Below are positions 1-6,430 of a stretch of DNA of 12,429 bases, in pieces. The notes beneath the pieces were generated by a model that searched no databases, was not told the DNA's origin, and saw only the letters and a program-made list of their open reading frames with translations. A program made the position numbers and the translations under genes. The stretch spans positions 1-12,429 of the forward strand of contig WQZK01000033.1 of the NCBI GenBank assembly GCA_009780765.1, given 5' to 3'. The stretch's first letter is position 1, and each line of letters opens with the position of its first letter. The stretch comes from Defluviitaleaceae bacterium (GTDB taxonomy: Bacteria; Bacillota; Clostridia; Lachnospirales; UBA5962).

Positions 1-600
1 CGTGGAAGAATGGGCAGGGCTTGGAGTGATTCAAGCTCAAATATTGCTATGAGTATTATTTTAAAGCCTGATTTAGAACTTTATTTGGCCTCACAAATAA
101 CTCTTCTAGCTGGAATTGCGGTTTCAAGAGTTGTAGAAAATTCAAAAATAAAGTGGCCTAACGACGTTATTATAGGAAACAAAAAAGTTTGCGGAATTCT
201 TACTGAAAGTGTTGATGGAAACAGCTTAATTGTAGGCATTGGCATAAATGTGAATAATGAAAGTTTTCAAGAAGATCTTAGAGAAAAAGCCACATCTTTG
301 TTTTTGGAAACAGGCAAAAAATATAGTCGAACAGAAATTATAGAAAAAATTATTACCGAGTTTGATGATATGTACAAGATTTTTAAAAAGCAAGGAATCT
401 CACAATTTATAGCAGAATATAAAAGTCTTTGTGTAAATATTGGCAGAGATGTTGTGGTTTTGTATTCAAGTAGGGAAGTTAAAGGCATTGCGGTGGATAT
501 TTCGCCAAGTGGCGAGCTTATTGTAAAAGCAGAAGATGGGATGGTAGAAAAAATATCATCTGGCGAGGTTTCGGTTAGGGGTTTGTATGGGTACATTTAA
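1..600 (+). CDS. birA: Biotin-protein ligase (BirA), C-terminal part, cut by window start
   Basis: The enzyme activates biotin with ATP and attaches it to the acceptor lysine of biotin carboxyl carrier proteins in the cytoplasm. The frame is open from the first base, so the true start and any N-terminal DNA-binding domain lie outside the window. The visible 199 residues begin inside the conserved glycine/arginine loop (RGRMGRAWSD), which closes over biotinyl-AMP. KWPND follows at about residues 48-52, then KVCGILTES and VGIGINVN, all family hallmarks. The last 45 or so residues form the small SH3-like C-terminal domain. The stop codon overlaps the start of dusB by 14 bases, so the two are probably co-transcribed. 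Whether this is a bifunctional repressor or a ligase only cannot be told without the N-terminus. Confidence 0.95.
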   Translation, partial: RGRMGRAWSDSSSNIAMSIILKPDLELYLASQITLLAGIAVSRVVENSKIKWPNDVIIGNKKVCGILTESVDGNSLIVGIGINVNNESFQEDLREKATSLFLETGKKYSRTEIIEKIITEFDDMYKIFKKQGISQFIAEYKSLCVNIGRDVVVLYSSREVKGIAVDISPSGELIVKAEDGMVEKISSGEVSVRGLYGYI

Positions 601-1540
601 ATTTGATAACAATGTGTTTTTTGCGCCAATGGCAGGCTTTTCGGATTTAACATTTAGGAGGCTTTGCAAAGAGCAGGGTGCAGGGCTTGTTTTTACTGAG
701 ATGATTAGTGCAAAGGGGCTTTTTTACAATAATGACAATACAAAAGAACTTTTAGAAACAACTGAAGATGAGTGGCCTACTGCTGTTCAAATTTTTGGCT
801 CAGACCCTTTGATTATGGCAGATATGGCGAAAAAAATTGCGGAAGAATACCCTTTTGATATGGTTAATATCAACATGGGTTGCCCTGCTAATAAAATTGT
901 TAAAAATGGCGATGGCTCGGCACTTATGAAAAATCCTGAATTGGTCAAAAAAATCGTTGATGCTGTTGTAAAGAAGGTAAAAAAGCCTGTTACTGTTAAG
1001 ATTAGAAAAGGGTTCGATGAAGGCAATGTTAATGCGGTTTTAGTGGCTAAAATGGCAGAAGAAGCTGGTGCTTGTGGCGTTATCGTTCACGGCAGAACTA
1101 GAGAGCAATTTTATAGCGGACTTGCCGATTGGGATATAATAAAAGAAGTTAAAGAAAACGTAAAAATTCATGTAACCGGAAATGGCGATGTTGTTTGCCC
1201 TATTTCAGCTAAAAAAATGCTTGATTATACTGGGGTTGATGCGATTATGATTGGGCGTGGAGCTTGTGGGAATCCATGGGTTTTTAAGCGTGTTTCACAC
1301 TTTTTGGAAACAGGTGAAATTTTACAAGAGCCAACTTTAGACGAAAAAATAAAAATGATTTTAAGGCACACAACCATGCTTATCGAAAAAAAAGGTGAGT
1401 ACATGGCTGTTCGTGAAATGCGAAAACATATTGGGTTTTATATAAAAGGGCTTAAAAATGCTACAGATGCAAGGCTTTCAGTTAACAAAGCAAAAACTTA
1501 TAAAGACATAGAAGAGGCACTTTTTTCATACCTATTATAG
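587..1540 (+). CDS. dusB: tRNA-dihydrouridine synthase, DusB type
   Basis: This FMN- and NADPH-dependent enzyme reduces specific uridines of tRNA to dihydrouridine in the cytoplasm. The 317-residue protein has the usual family length. It opens with the FMN-binding strand APMAGFSD (13-20). NMGCPANKIVKNGDGSAL follows at 96-113, with the catalytic cysteine at 99. Next come VKIRKGFD (137-144), HGRTREQFYSG (168-178) and the phosphate-binding MIGRGACGNPW (221-231), and then the helical tRNA-binding tail. The start at 587 lies inside the birA 3' end and is preceded by a TTAGGGG ribosome binding site five bases upstream, which suggests translational coupling. Assignment to the B subtype rests on overall similarity of these motifs to clostridial DusB proteins. 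Which uridine is modified is not visible. Confidence 0.95.
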   Translation: MGTFKFDNNVFFAPMAGFSDLTFRRLCKEQGAGLVFTEMISAKGLFYNNDNTKELLETTEDEWPTAVQIFGSDPLIMADMAKKIAEEYPFDMVNINMGCPANKIVKNGDGSALMKNPELVKKIVDAVVKKVKKPVTVKIRKGFDEGNVNAVLVAKMAEEAGACGVIVHGRTREQFYSGLADWDIIKEVKENVKIHVTGNGDVVCPISAKKMLDYTGVDAIMIGRGACGNPWVFKRVSHFLETGEILQEPTLDEKIKMILRHTTMLIEKKGEYMAVREMRKHIGFYIKGLKNATDARLSVNKAKTYKDIEEALFSYLL

Positions 1541-1543
1541 TAT

Positions 1544-1551
1544 GAGAGAGG
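1544..1551 (+). promoter_or_regulatory. Ribosome binding site setting the start at 1560
   Basis: GAGAGAGG lies eight bases before the ATG at 1560. The earlier in-frame ATG at 1542 overlaps this site and has no ribosome binding site of its own, so 1560 is the better start. Confidence 0.7.
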
Positions 1552-1559
1552 TGTTTTTT

Positions 1560-2495
1560 ATGGCTTCTAAGTTTGCTATTATAGATTTTATTAAAAATAA
1601 AGAAGAAATTAATGTTAAAAGAGGGCTTATAAAAAAGATGTCTGAAAAAATTTTTGATGGATACATAAAAAAATTTAACCCGTTTGTTTTAATACCTACA
1701 AATTTATTGGATGCAGAGGGGTATTATGTAAGCCTTCCCATAGAAAAAGATTTTGCCTACAGGAGTATTGGCTTAGCTGAGGATCTTCTGGATAGAACCC
1801 TTATAAGTCTGTACGATTTAGATGTTAGAACGGCGATAATTCCGAGGGAGTTTTCTCACGTTGCTAGAGAGGGCATTATAGTTGCTAGAAAGGAATACAT
1901 TTTACCATATTTTTTGATGGAAATTATAGAAAAAGGCCTTAAAATAGTTAAAAAGGATCTTAAAACTGCCGAAATTATTTTGATTGCAGACGATTTAGAA
2001 GTATCTGCTTGTTGCGTAGATATGATTTATTCGAATGTGAATTTTCTTTCAGTTCTTGCAAAAGATAAGAATAGTTACGAATATTTTAAAAGTATCCAAA
2101 GTGAAATCTTTAATGACTGTGGGCTAAATCTTCAAGTTTTTTCAGATGGAAAAGAAGTTATTAAATCGGCCGATATTATTATTGATACATCAAGCTCTTA
2201 TAAAAGTGCGTATTACTACAAAAAAGATGCTATTTTTATTGACTTGTCGGGTAATTATGAAAAATTTCGGGAACTTTTTGTAAAAAGGCAAGACATGATT
2301 TTTATCAATAATATTACAGTTAGAGTAGAGGAGCAAAAATTTAAAGCGGACGAATTTTTTATGTATATGTATACCACAAATAGGGACTTTAGACGGTTAA
2401 ACGGGAAAAATCATATAAAAATTGCAGAAAACATATCAAAGAAAAATATTAAACTATCAAGTATTTTGTGTGAAAATGTTGTGTTAAAGGTATAA
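1560..2495 (+). CDS. Unrecognised cytoplasmic protein with Rossmann-like middle segment
   Basis: I do not recognise this 311-residue protein. It has no signal peptide or membrane segment and is rich in Lys, Ile and Phe. Around residues 135-215 there is an alternation of strands and helices: AEIILIADDLEVSA, then FLSVLAKDK, then VIKSADIIIDTSS. This looks like a nucleotide-binding Rossmann half, in the way dehydrogenases read 'ADIVI', but there is no GxGxxG loop. Loss or absence of dinucleotide binding is therefore possible. The gene starts 19 bases after dusB and is probably in the same transcript. A more upstream ATG at 1542 is possible but has no ribosome binding site. No function is proposed; the dehydrogenase-like fold is inference from sequence texture only. 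Confidence 0.8.
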   Translation: MASKFAIIDFIKNKEEINVKRGLIKKMSEKIFDGYIKKFNPFVLIPTNLLDAEGYYVSLPIEKDFAYRSIGLAEDLLDRTLISLYDLDVRTAIIPREFSHVAREGIIVARKEYILPYFLMEIIEKGLKIVKKDLKTAEIILIADDLEVSACCVDMIYSNVNFLSVLAKDKNSYEYFKSIQSEIFNDCGLNLQVFSDGKEVIKSADIIIDTSSSYKSAYYYKKDAIFIDLSGNYEKFRELFVKRQDMIFINNITVRVEEQKFKADEFFMYMYTTNRDFRRLNGKNHIKIAENISKKNIKLSSILCENVVLKV

Positions 2496-2500
2496 TTTAT

Positions 2501-2529
2501 TTGCTCAAATGTTTTTTATATGATATAAT
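2501..2529 (+). promoter_or_regulatory. Sigma-A-type promoter for the S51-like gene
   Basis: TTGCTC at 2501-2506, a 17-base spacer, and TATAAT at 2524-2529 preceded by TG one base away (extended -10). The predicted transcript start near 2536 gives a leader of about 35 bases with a strong AGGAGG site. The gene can thus be expressed separately from birA-dusB. Confidence 0.7.
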
Positions 2530-2569
2530 GCTTTTATTGCTGAAAACTATTTTAGGAGGAATAAACATT

Positions 2570-3220
2570 ATGAAAATTCATTATTATTCTGGTTGGTTCG
2601 CTGAGGCTTTGCCTGCAAATTATTTGAAATCTTTATGTAATGATATTACGGATAGAAAATCGCTTGTTTTGGTTTGGGGATGTTGGGGTGGAGCGGAGCT
2701 TATTGATTTTGTTAAAGAAAGTTGGCTTAATCCCAGCAGAATTGTTTTTGATGAATATCATCTGGTAGACGACGAAAAAACAAAAGAAGAAGGGCATAGG
2801 CTTATTAAGGAAGCCTCTGTACTTTTAATTCTTGGAGGTGATACAAAGCCACAAGCCGATTTTTTTGCTGAATACGAATTGGCTGCACCTATTAAAGAGA
2901 GCAATGCAAATGTTATTATGGGTTTTAGTGCAGGTGCTAAAAACATGGCTTCAAAATGGGTTGCTGCAAAAAGCCCTCGTTATGAGGCAGATGAAACAAC
3001 TATTTATGAAGGACTTAAGTTAAACAATTTTTGTTATGTTCCATATTTTTTGCTAGATATGGACGAATTGGTTAAAAATGACATGTTAACATTATCACAA
3101 GAAATTGATATATATGCCACAAGTCCTGAAAGCTTTATTCGTACAAATGGCGATAGAGTTACAGCTTTTGGTGATGTGTACTTAATTTCAAATTCAAAGA
3201 TAGAAAAAATAGGTAATTAG
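2570..3220 (+). CDS. Peptidase S51 / dipeptidase E-like protein, catalytic His apparently replaced
   Basis: This 216-residue cytoplasmic protein belongs to the class I glutamine-amidotransferase-like fold that includes dipeptidase E (PepE) and cyanophycinase. PepE cleaves Asp-X dipeptides with a serine nucleophile. ILGGDT (87-92) is the oxyanion-side loop, and GFSAGA (118-123) is the nucleophile elbow with Ser120. The family normally has a Pro-His-Phe/Tyr segment carrying the catalytic His some 35-40 residues later. Here that place reads VPYF (157-160), with Tyr159 where His is expected, so activity may be altered or lost. The ATG at 2570 is chosen because TAGGAGG lies ten bases upstream. An upstream TTG at 2501 is in frame but falls in the -35 box. 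It has its own promoter, and its transcript ends at the shared hairpin after the stop codon. Confidence 0.85.
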   Translation: MKIHYYSGWFAEALPANYLKSLCNDITDRKSLVLVWGCWGGAELIDFVKESWLNPSRIVFDEYHLVDDEKTKEEGHRLIKEASVLLILGGDTKPQADFFAEYELAAPIKESNANVIMGFSAGAKNMASKWVAAKSPRYEADETTIYEGLKLNNFCYVPYFLLDMDELVKNDMLTLSQEIDIYATSPESFIRTNGDRVTAFGDVYLISNSKIEKIGN

Positions 3221-3228
3221 AATACAAG

Positions 3229-3257
3229 AAAGCGGATACCTAAAAAGTATCCGCTTT
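3229..3257. terminator. Bidirectional hairpin terminator between converging genes
   Basis: AAAGCGGATAC (3229-3239) pairs perfectly with GTATCCGCTTT (3247-3257) around a seven-base loop. It lies nine bases after the S51-like stop and 12 bases after the bofC stop, read from the other strand. T-runs are short on both sides (TTTT and TTTCTT). Confidence 0.85.
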
Positions 3258-3269
3258 TGCATTACCGCA

Positions 3270-3863
3270 TTAGCTACTAAAATCCTCCAACAACCGTAAA
3301 AGCTCAACTTCTCCGCTAACGTGGATGCCCCTTAACAATCTTTCCCTGTCTTCTTGAGGCAGTGCACTAATAGCAATGCTGGTTACTTCCCGAAGATTGT
3401 TTCCATTTATTGAGTTACCATGAAAAATTGCGATATGTCCGCCCAAAACACCAACAATATAGCTTTCTGTGCGTATTGTAGAAATTTCTTTACGCAGAAT
3501 AATTTCAGAAGACTCAAAACTAACAATATCCCAAGAAGAAAACACAGAAGCGACTTCTTCGTGTGTTTTACCAGCCATAAAGTTTGGCAGGGTATCTCGA
3601 ACAATTTCAACACTCATATCTTCTAAATTTATATATTGGTAGATAATTTCTGCCCCAACAGATGCCAAAATCTCAACCTCTTCTACCGTAGAAATTGGTA
3701 AGATAGAGGCGTATACAAACTCTGTTTCGTCTACAAATTCTTCTGAATCAAGTAAAATTTCTTCATCTGGAAATTCTCTAAATCTATTATAACTAAGTCT
3801 TGCGACACCAACTAAAATAGCAACACATACACCTAATAAAGCTAAAAGCCGTATAGATTTCAT
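3270..3863 (-). CDS. Membrane-anchored or exported protein with BofC C-terminal domain
   Basis: The 197-residue protein has a short basic start and a hydrophobic segment at about 4-22 (uncleaved anchor or signal peptide), then an acidic extracytoplasmic part. The C-terminal 65 residues match the BofC C-terminal domain pattern: YIVGVLGGHIAIFHG, then a 'LREVT' strand, LPQEDRERLLRGI, and a closing LLEDFSS. In Bacillus subtilis, BofC acts between the forespore membranes and restrains the SpoIVB protease that triggers sigma-K activation. The middle part (DTLPNFMAGKTHEEVASVFSSW) resembles the rest of clostridial BofC-like proteins. The start at 3863 is chosen over 3896 because GAGGTGA lies six bases upstream. 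It faces the S51-like gene tail to tail. Domain call is firm; the sporulation role in this organism is inferred. Confidence 0.8.
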   Translation of the reverse strand: MKSIRLLALLGVCVAILVGVARLSYNRFREFPDEEILLDSEEFVDETEFVYASILPISTVEEVEILASVGAEIIYQYINLEDMSVEIVRDTLPNFMAGKTHEEVASVFSSWDIVSFESSEIILRKEISTIRTESYIVGVLGGHIAIFHGNSINGNNLREVTSIAISALPQEDRERLLRGIHVSGEVELLRLLEDFSS

Positions 3864-3866
3864 AAA

Positions 3867-3910
3867 AATCACCTCATTTTCTGAAAGTATTACCAAAAAA
3901 CGAGGTGATT
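3867..3910 (-). repeat. Inverted repeat over the bofC ribosome binding site and -10 region
   Basis: On the - strand, AATCACCTC (3910-3902) is the exact complement of GAGGTGATT (3875-3867), separated by 26 bases. The downstream arm contains the bofC ribosome binding site and is followed by T's up to the ATG. The upstream arm overlaps a TATAAT at 3913-3908. If transcription starts further upstream, the arm would mask the ribosome binding site; if it starts at that -10, the repeat works only as DNA. Confidence 0.5.
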
Positions 3911-3985
3911 ATACTATATTATTAGGTGAATATATTTATTGTGTTGAGAACTGTCTTGTTATTACAGCTTTTGCAATGTATATTT

Positions 3986-4158
3986 CTAGCACTGGATTGC
4001 TTCAGGTGCGGCATGTGTTATTTTTGTAATGCTTGAACCCCTCACAATAACAATTGGAAGCTCAACGACATCAGCAAATTTTTCTGTTCGTCATATCGTA
4101 CTGAATCAAGTTTAGCACGATATGACGGCGAATCTGTATTTTTTGTTTCGTTACAGGT
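3986..4158 (-). pseudogene. Frameshifted coding relic spanning a palindrome
   Basis: On the - strand one frame is open from 4158 to a stop at 4042 and reads SPSYRAKLDSVRYDE across the palindrome. A second frame is open from 4090 to a stop at 3986 and reads VELPIVIVRGSSITK, then THAAPEAIQC. Adding one base to the A-run near 4078-4084 joins both into one peptide of about 57 residues. Neither frame has a convincing start codon or ribosome binding site. It could be the remnant of a small gene or a repeat element that happens to be open in these frames. I cannot name a parent protein. It occupies most of the stretch between bofC and the carboxypeptidase gene (3864-4189), which otherwise holds only AT-rich sequence. 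Confidence 0.4.
4089..4127. repeat. Perfect 11-bp palindrome, dispersed-repeat-like
   Basis: CGTCATATCGT (4089-4099) pairs exactly with ACGATATGACG (4117-4127). The 17-base spacer carries a further CT/AG pair and an ACTTGATTCAG-like core on the - strand. It resembles, from memory only, the GTCAT...TTGATTCAG...ATGAC palindromes dispersed in many bacterial genomes. No strong U-run directly follows either side, so it is a poor classical terminator, although it is the only hairpin downstream of the carboxypeptidase gene. Confidence 0.65.
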
Positions 4159-4189
4159 TTATTGGCTTGTTGATGATAGAACCTTTAAT

Positions 4190-5473
4190 TTATTTAAACC
4201 ATCTGTTTAAAAGCCTTACAATCATTCTGTCAAGCGAAATACGTTCAATGTTTTCTGCGGTAACAAGAGAAGATCGTCCCACTTCCTTGCCCTCGGCAGT
4301 GTAAATAACTTCGCCTGCTTTGGTTCCCGCAGCAACAGGTGCATCAAGCGAATCTAAAAGTTCGACTCTGCTTTCAAGAGCAACATTGTTACCTTTAGGC
4401 ATAATCACACTTATTTCTTCTTGTACTACAACACGAACAGATTCAGCTTGGCCTTTATTTACAGCAACTTCACCTTTTTCAGTGCCAGCTTCGTAGCCTT
4501 TTTCTATTCGGTAGTTTGCAAAGCCATAATCTAATAATTTTTTTGCTTCGCCAAAGCGTGTAACCGAATCGGGTGCACCTAATATAACTGCTATAAGTTG
4601 TAGCCCATCACGCTCGGCTGTTGCAGAAATACAAAATAGTGCCTGGCTTGTAGAGCCAGTTTTAAGTCCTGTTGCCCCCCTATATGTTCTTAGTAAGCGG
4701 TTTGTGTTAGAAAGTCCAAACTCGGATTCGCCTCTTGCGGTTCTGTGTATAATTGTGTCCATCCAGATTGTTGTGAACTCAAATACTTCGGGGTGTTTTG
4801 TGATAAGCTCTCTTGACATTATTGCAATATCTCTTGCACTTGTAACATGGCCTTCGGTATCAAGCCCAGATGCGTTCATGAAATTTGTATTTTTCATGCC
4901 AAGCTCTTTGGCTTTTTCGTTCATTTTCTGAACAAAACCTTCTTCACTACCAGCGATAAATTCTGCCATTGCAACTGAGGCATCGTTCGCAGAAGACACA
5001 ACAATACTTTTAGTTAAATCGCGAACAGTTTGCATTTCACCGGGTTCTAAAAATATTTGAGAACCGCCCATGTTTGCAGCATGTTCAGATGTTGTTACCA
5101 TGTCGTCCCATTTAATTTTGCCTTGTGCAATCGCTTCGTAGATTAAAAGCATTGTCATAACTTTTGTAACAGATGCGGGTGGCAATTGCTCATCGGCATT
5201 ATGTTCTACAATAACCTTACCTGTTTCAGGCTCCATCAAAATAGCAGCTTTTGCGTTTATGTTAAAAGAATTAGCACTATTGGCTTCTTGCGAAAAAGCG
5301 TAATTTTGTGTGAGTCCAAAAAGCATAGCAAGAGCTAGCATTAATACGGTCGCTTTTTGTAACAAAAAACCAAATTTTACGCTTATGTTTTTTCTTCGAA
5401 AAAAACATTTAGCTAAATTTGATTTTATTGTCCTAAATGAGCTCCCTTTCAAACATATTGTTTTTTTATTCAT
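4190..5473 (-). CDS. D-alanyl-D-alanine carboxypeptidase (PBP5/DacF family)
   Basis: This penicillin-binding protein removes the terminal D-Ala from peptidoglycan pentapeptides outside the cytoplasmic membrane and so limits cross-linking. In 427 residues all three active-site motifs are present: SVTK (101-104, nucleophile Ser101), SAN (161-163) and KTG (271-273). The PBP5 C-terminal beta domain follows at about 322-410. The last 14 residues (LDRMIVRLLNRWFK) look like the amphipathic membrane anchor. The signal sequence hydrophobic core is at about 41-55, with likely cleavage near AFS-QE, so about 40 basic residues precede it, unusually long. The ATG at 5473 has AGGGAGG eight bases upstream, but that site lies inside a hairpin arm (5474-5518). 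DacF is sporulation-linked in Bacillus; which paralogue this is cannot be decided here. Confidence 0.93.
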   Translation of the reverse strand: MNKKTICLKGSSFRTIKSNLAKCFFRRKNISVKFGFLLQKATVLMLALAMLFGLTQNYAFSQEANSANSFNINAKAAILMEPETGKVIVEHNADEQLPPASVTKVMTMLLIYEAIAQGKIKWDDMVTTSEHAANMGGSQIFLEPGEMQTVRDLTKSIVVSSANDASVAMAEFIAGSEEGFVQKMNEKAKELGMKNTNFMNASGLDTEGHVTSARDIAIMSRELITKHPEVFEFTTIWMDTIIHRTARGESEFGLSNTNRLLRTYRGATGLKTGSTSQALFCISATAERDGLQLIAVILGAPDSVTRFGEAKKLLDYGFANYRIEKGYEAGTEKGEVAVNKGQAESVRVVVQEEISVIMPKGNNVALESRVELLDSLDAPVAAGTKAGEVIYTAEGKEVGRSSLVTAENIERISLDRMIVRLLNRWFK

Positions 5474-5518
5474 AAAAAAGTCCTCCCTATATTTACTAAA
5501 CATAGGGTGGACTTTTTT
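5474..5518 (-). terminator. Strong hairpin: acetyltransferase terminator and carboxypeptidase leader
   Basis: Two 17-base arms (5474-5490 and 5502-5518) pair at 16 of 17 positions around an 11-base loop. On the - strand the last six stem bases are T's, and the ATG of the carboxypeptidase gene follows at once. The AGGGAGG ribosome binding site (5488-5482) is in the 3' arm. It begins 14 bases after the acetyltransferase stop, so it fits that gene's terminator and also forms the leader of the next gene. It is nearly symmetrical and could also stop + strand transcription. Confidence 0.8.
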
Positions 5519-5524
5519 TGAAAT

Positions 5525-5530
5525 ATTATA
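5525..5530 (-). promoter_or_regulatory. Possible -10 box for the carboxypeptidase gene
   Basis: TATAAT on the - strand (a second overlapping-context TATAAT lies at 5537-5532). No good -35 is seen at 16-18 bases; TTTGGT is the nearest. If used, the transcript would start near 5518, exactly at the hairpin's first base. Confidence 0.35.
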
Positions 5531-5532
5531 CA

Positions 5533-6426
5533 TTATAGTAGTTTCGACCAAACTTCTTTATTACAAATTGCTTCAAACCCGATTTTTTCATAGAATGAAA
5601 CTGCATCAGATGCACCAAAAACTAAGCAGTATTTAGCACCTGAAAGTCTTGTTTTTTCTATATTATCGTTAATTACAGCAGATGCGAGGCCCATTTTGCG
5701 ATATTTTGGCACAGTTGCGAGAGGCTCTAAATAGGCATATTTGTTTTTCTTATCAAACCAAAAGGCAGTGGCACAGGCATAATCGCCATTTTCATGGGCT
5801 GCAATGCTAAGTAGAGATTTATCGAAGTTAGGAGCACTCCACATTCTTATATTGCCATCGATATAATCAGAAGGCGGCTCACCATCACGCCCAAAAGCTA
5901 CCCAAAAACAGTTAATTAGCTTGTTTAAATCCATTTCGTTGCCGTTTATGATTTTAAAACCATCAGGGAGTTTAGGGCTTTTGAAATTGTTTTCGTATTG
6001 AAATTTGTGTATAGGCTTAAATTCTCCAAGAGTATAGCCATTATTTTTAAGAAGTTGCTGTTTTTCAATTTCTTTATCGGTTATACATACACTAAGAGTT
6101 TTAACACCATCTTTCAACGAATATAATTCTTTTTCTGCCCATTCAAGCATTTCGGGTAGTAAAAAGCTATATTCTGGTTTTGTATGAAGATGTGCACTAT
6201 CTGGTTTAAATTCATAGGCAACAATGGCAACAATATTACCATCATGTTCCCAAATGCCCATACGATGTGCACGAATATAATCAAATATCCAATGATGGTG
6301 CTTATTTTCAAAAAACGGTGGAATTAAGAAGCTATTAAGAGTTTTTAAATCATAAGTTTCAGCTAAAAAATTATAAACTTTAGGGTAATCAACTAAAAGA
6401 TTATATCTTCTTTGTGTTATATTCAT
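5533..6426 (-). CDS. GNAT-family N-acetyltransferase with two tandem GNAT-like halves
   Basis: This 297-residue cytoplasmic protein should transfer an acetyl group from acetyl-CoA to an unknown amine. The C-terminal half is a recognisable GNAT domain. LEPLATVPKYRKMGLASAVI (233-252) is motif A, with the R-x-x-G-x-A pyrophosphate-binding loop. FGASDAVSFYEKIGFE (270-285) is motif B, where the Tyr usually serves as general acid. The N-terminal half (about 1-145, with GIWEHDGNIVAIVAYE and QQLLKNNGYTLGEF) has the outline of a second, degenerate GNAT domain without a clear acetyl-CoA loop. The start follows AGGAGG with eight bases between; that site also encodes the last Gly-Gly of the upstream lipoprotein, so translation is coupled. 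The substrate cannot be guessed. Confidence 0.88.
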   Translation of the reverse strand: MNITQRRYNLLVDYPKVYNFLAETYDLKTLNSFLIPPFFENKHHHWIFDYIRAHRMGIWEHDGNIVAIVAYEFKPDSAHLHTKPEYSFLLPEMLEWAEKELYSLKDGVKTLSVCITDKEIEKQQLLKNNGYTLGEFKPIHKFQYENNFKSPKLPDGFKIINGNEMDLNKLINCFWVAFGRDGEPPSDYIDGNIRMWSAPNFDKSLLSIAAHENGDYACATAFWFDKKNKYAYLEPLATVPKYRKMGLASAVINDNIEKTRLSGAKYCLVFGASDAVSFYEKIGFEAICNKEVWSKLL

Positions 6427-6430
6427 TTTA

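Noticed and set aside
1542..1559. Upstream ATG extending the unknown protein by six residues
   Set aside because: The extra codons are the ribosome binding site of the ATG at 1560, and 1542 has no site of its own.
4156..4190. Possible terminator after the carboxypeptidase gene (AGGTT facing AACCT)
   Set aside because: Only five base pairs around a 20-base loop with no U-run; too weak to call.
4122..4304. 60-codon + strand frame starting in the 4089-4127 palindrome
   Set aside because: Its 3' half is antisense to the carboxypeptidase gene and no ribosome binding site precedes it.
5310..5636. 108-codon + strand frame across the carboxypeptidase start and hairpin
   Set aside because: Overlaps two well-supported - strand genes, lacks a ribosome binding site, and crosses the strong 5474-5518 hairpin.
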